A DNA stretch of 64,000 nt, taken from assembly GCF_016919165.1 (NCBI RefSeq), contig NZ_JAFFPS010000003.1, positions 4,502 through 68,501 of the forward strand, written 5' to 3'. This document shows, one piece after another, positions 63,935-64,000 of this stretch; position 1 is the first letter of the stretch, and every line of letters starts with the position of its first letter. The DNA comes from Leptospira chreensis (GTDB taxonomy: Bacteria > Spirochaetota > Leptospiria > Leptospirales > Leptospiraceae). The translations under genes and the position numbers were made by a program. Under the pieces are notes generated by a model. It made no database searches. It was not told the origin of the DNA and worked only from the letters and a program-made list of their open reading frames with translations.

Positions 63935-64000
63935 TTGTCTTACCTTAGCGGGGATAAGGCGGGAGCAAAACAGTATTTGGAAAAAGCAGTGAAACTAGAC
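63935..64000 (+). CDS. start of a TPR-like protein, cut by the right edge
   Basis: A plus-strand frame opens at TTG 63935 with GCAGG a few bases upstream and reads SYLSGDKAGAKQYLEKAVKL to the edge. The AKxYLEKAVKLD pattern is the second helix of a tetratricopeptide repeat. An in-frame stop precedes it at about 63917. Only 22 codons are visible, so both the start and the identity are tentative. Confidence 0.35.
   Translation, partial: MSYLSGDKAGAKQYLEKAVKLD

Noticed and set aside
1..64000. CRISPR array, rRNA, tRNA, insertion sequence or prophage
   Set aside because: No regularly spaced direct repeats, cloverleaf-like segments in the gaps, transposase or phage structural genes were seen by reading; a tRNAscan-SE and IS search would be decisive.

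Overview
The window looks like a chromosomal segment of a spirochete of the genus Leptospira, probably one of the saprophytic or environmental species; this is judged from protein character, not from a database search. The supports are a spirochete-type export and switch operon (fliY-fliO-fliP-fliQ-fliR-flhB-flhA), an LPS gene (lpxD), many lipoproteins with loose spirochetal lipoboxes, a bacterial XPB helicase, a MetZ-type sulfhydrylase and moderate-to-low GC. I see no rRNA, tRNA, CRISPR array, insertion sequence or prophage.

Layout. 1-6.5 kb: a hydrolase cut by the left edge, a CsgG-like lipoprotein, Dps, then a minus-strand run of hydrolase, SH3-like protein, aspartate aminotransferase and XPB helicase. 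6.7-14.9 kb: a structured intergenic element followed by dusA and the flagellar export operon, all on the minus strand. 15-21 kb: DUF971 protein, an unusual transporter-phosphatidylserine decarboxylase fusion, a beta-barrel candidate, three small proteins, lpxD and an OmpA-like protein. 21-28.4 kb: two divergent operons with glycosyltransferases, a periplasmic rhodanese, a pentahaem cytochrome, a DUF4395 protein and an XRE regulator. 28.6-34.1 kb: a plus-strand operon of two rhodanese-like lipoproteins, a haem-less cytochrome-like protein, an outer-membrane barrel and a second pentahaem cytochrome, convergent with metZ. 35.3-40.6 kb: MacAB-like exporter, mtaB, TPR protein. 40.6-46 kb: clpC, a fused McsA/McsB-like protein, lolD and lolC/E. 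46-48 kb: two unknown membrane proteins. 48.1-52.3 kb: acpP-rnc-nudix-aroB-mscS-MORN operon. 52.7-61.5 kb: a plus-strand block (third rhodanese-like lipoprotein, DUF1538 transporter, triple PII-like protein, giant lipoprotein) sitting between acpP and fabG. 61.7-63.8 kb: fabG, plsX, rpmF. The right edge cuts a probable TPR protein.

How parts fit. The best candidate for an undescribed system is the envelope sulfur/electron module: three paralogous two-domain rhodanese-like lipoproteins (one with an intact active loop, one with Cys but no loop Arg, one without Cys), two paralogous pentahaem cytochromes, a periplasmic rhodanese, a Cys-rich DUF4395 membrane protein and a nearby sulfhydrylase. A 16-bp perfect palindrome lies upstream of the third rhodanese lipoprotein, and both halves of it recur upstream of metZ, which hints at a shared sulfur regulator. 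Other notable items are the McsA-McsB-like fusion next to clpC, the alanine symporter-phosphatidylserine decarboxylase fusion, the DUF1538/triple-PII pair and the interruption of the conserved fatty-acid gene order.
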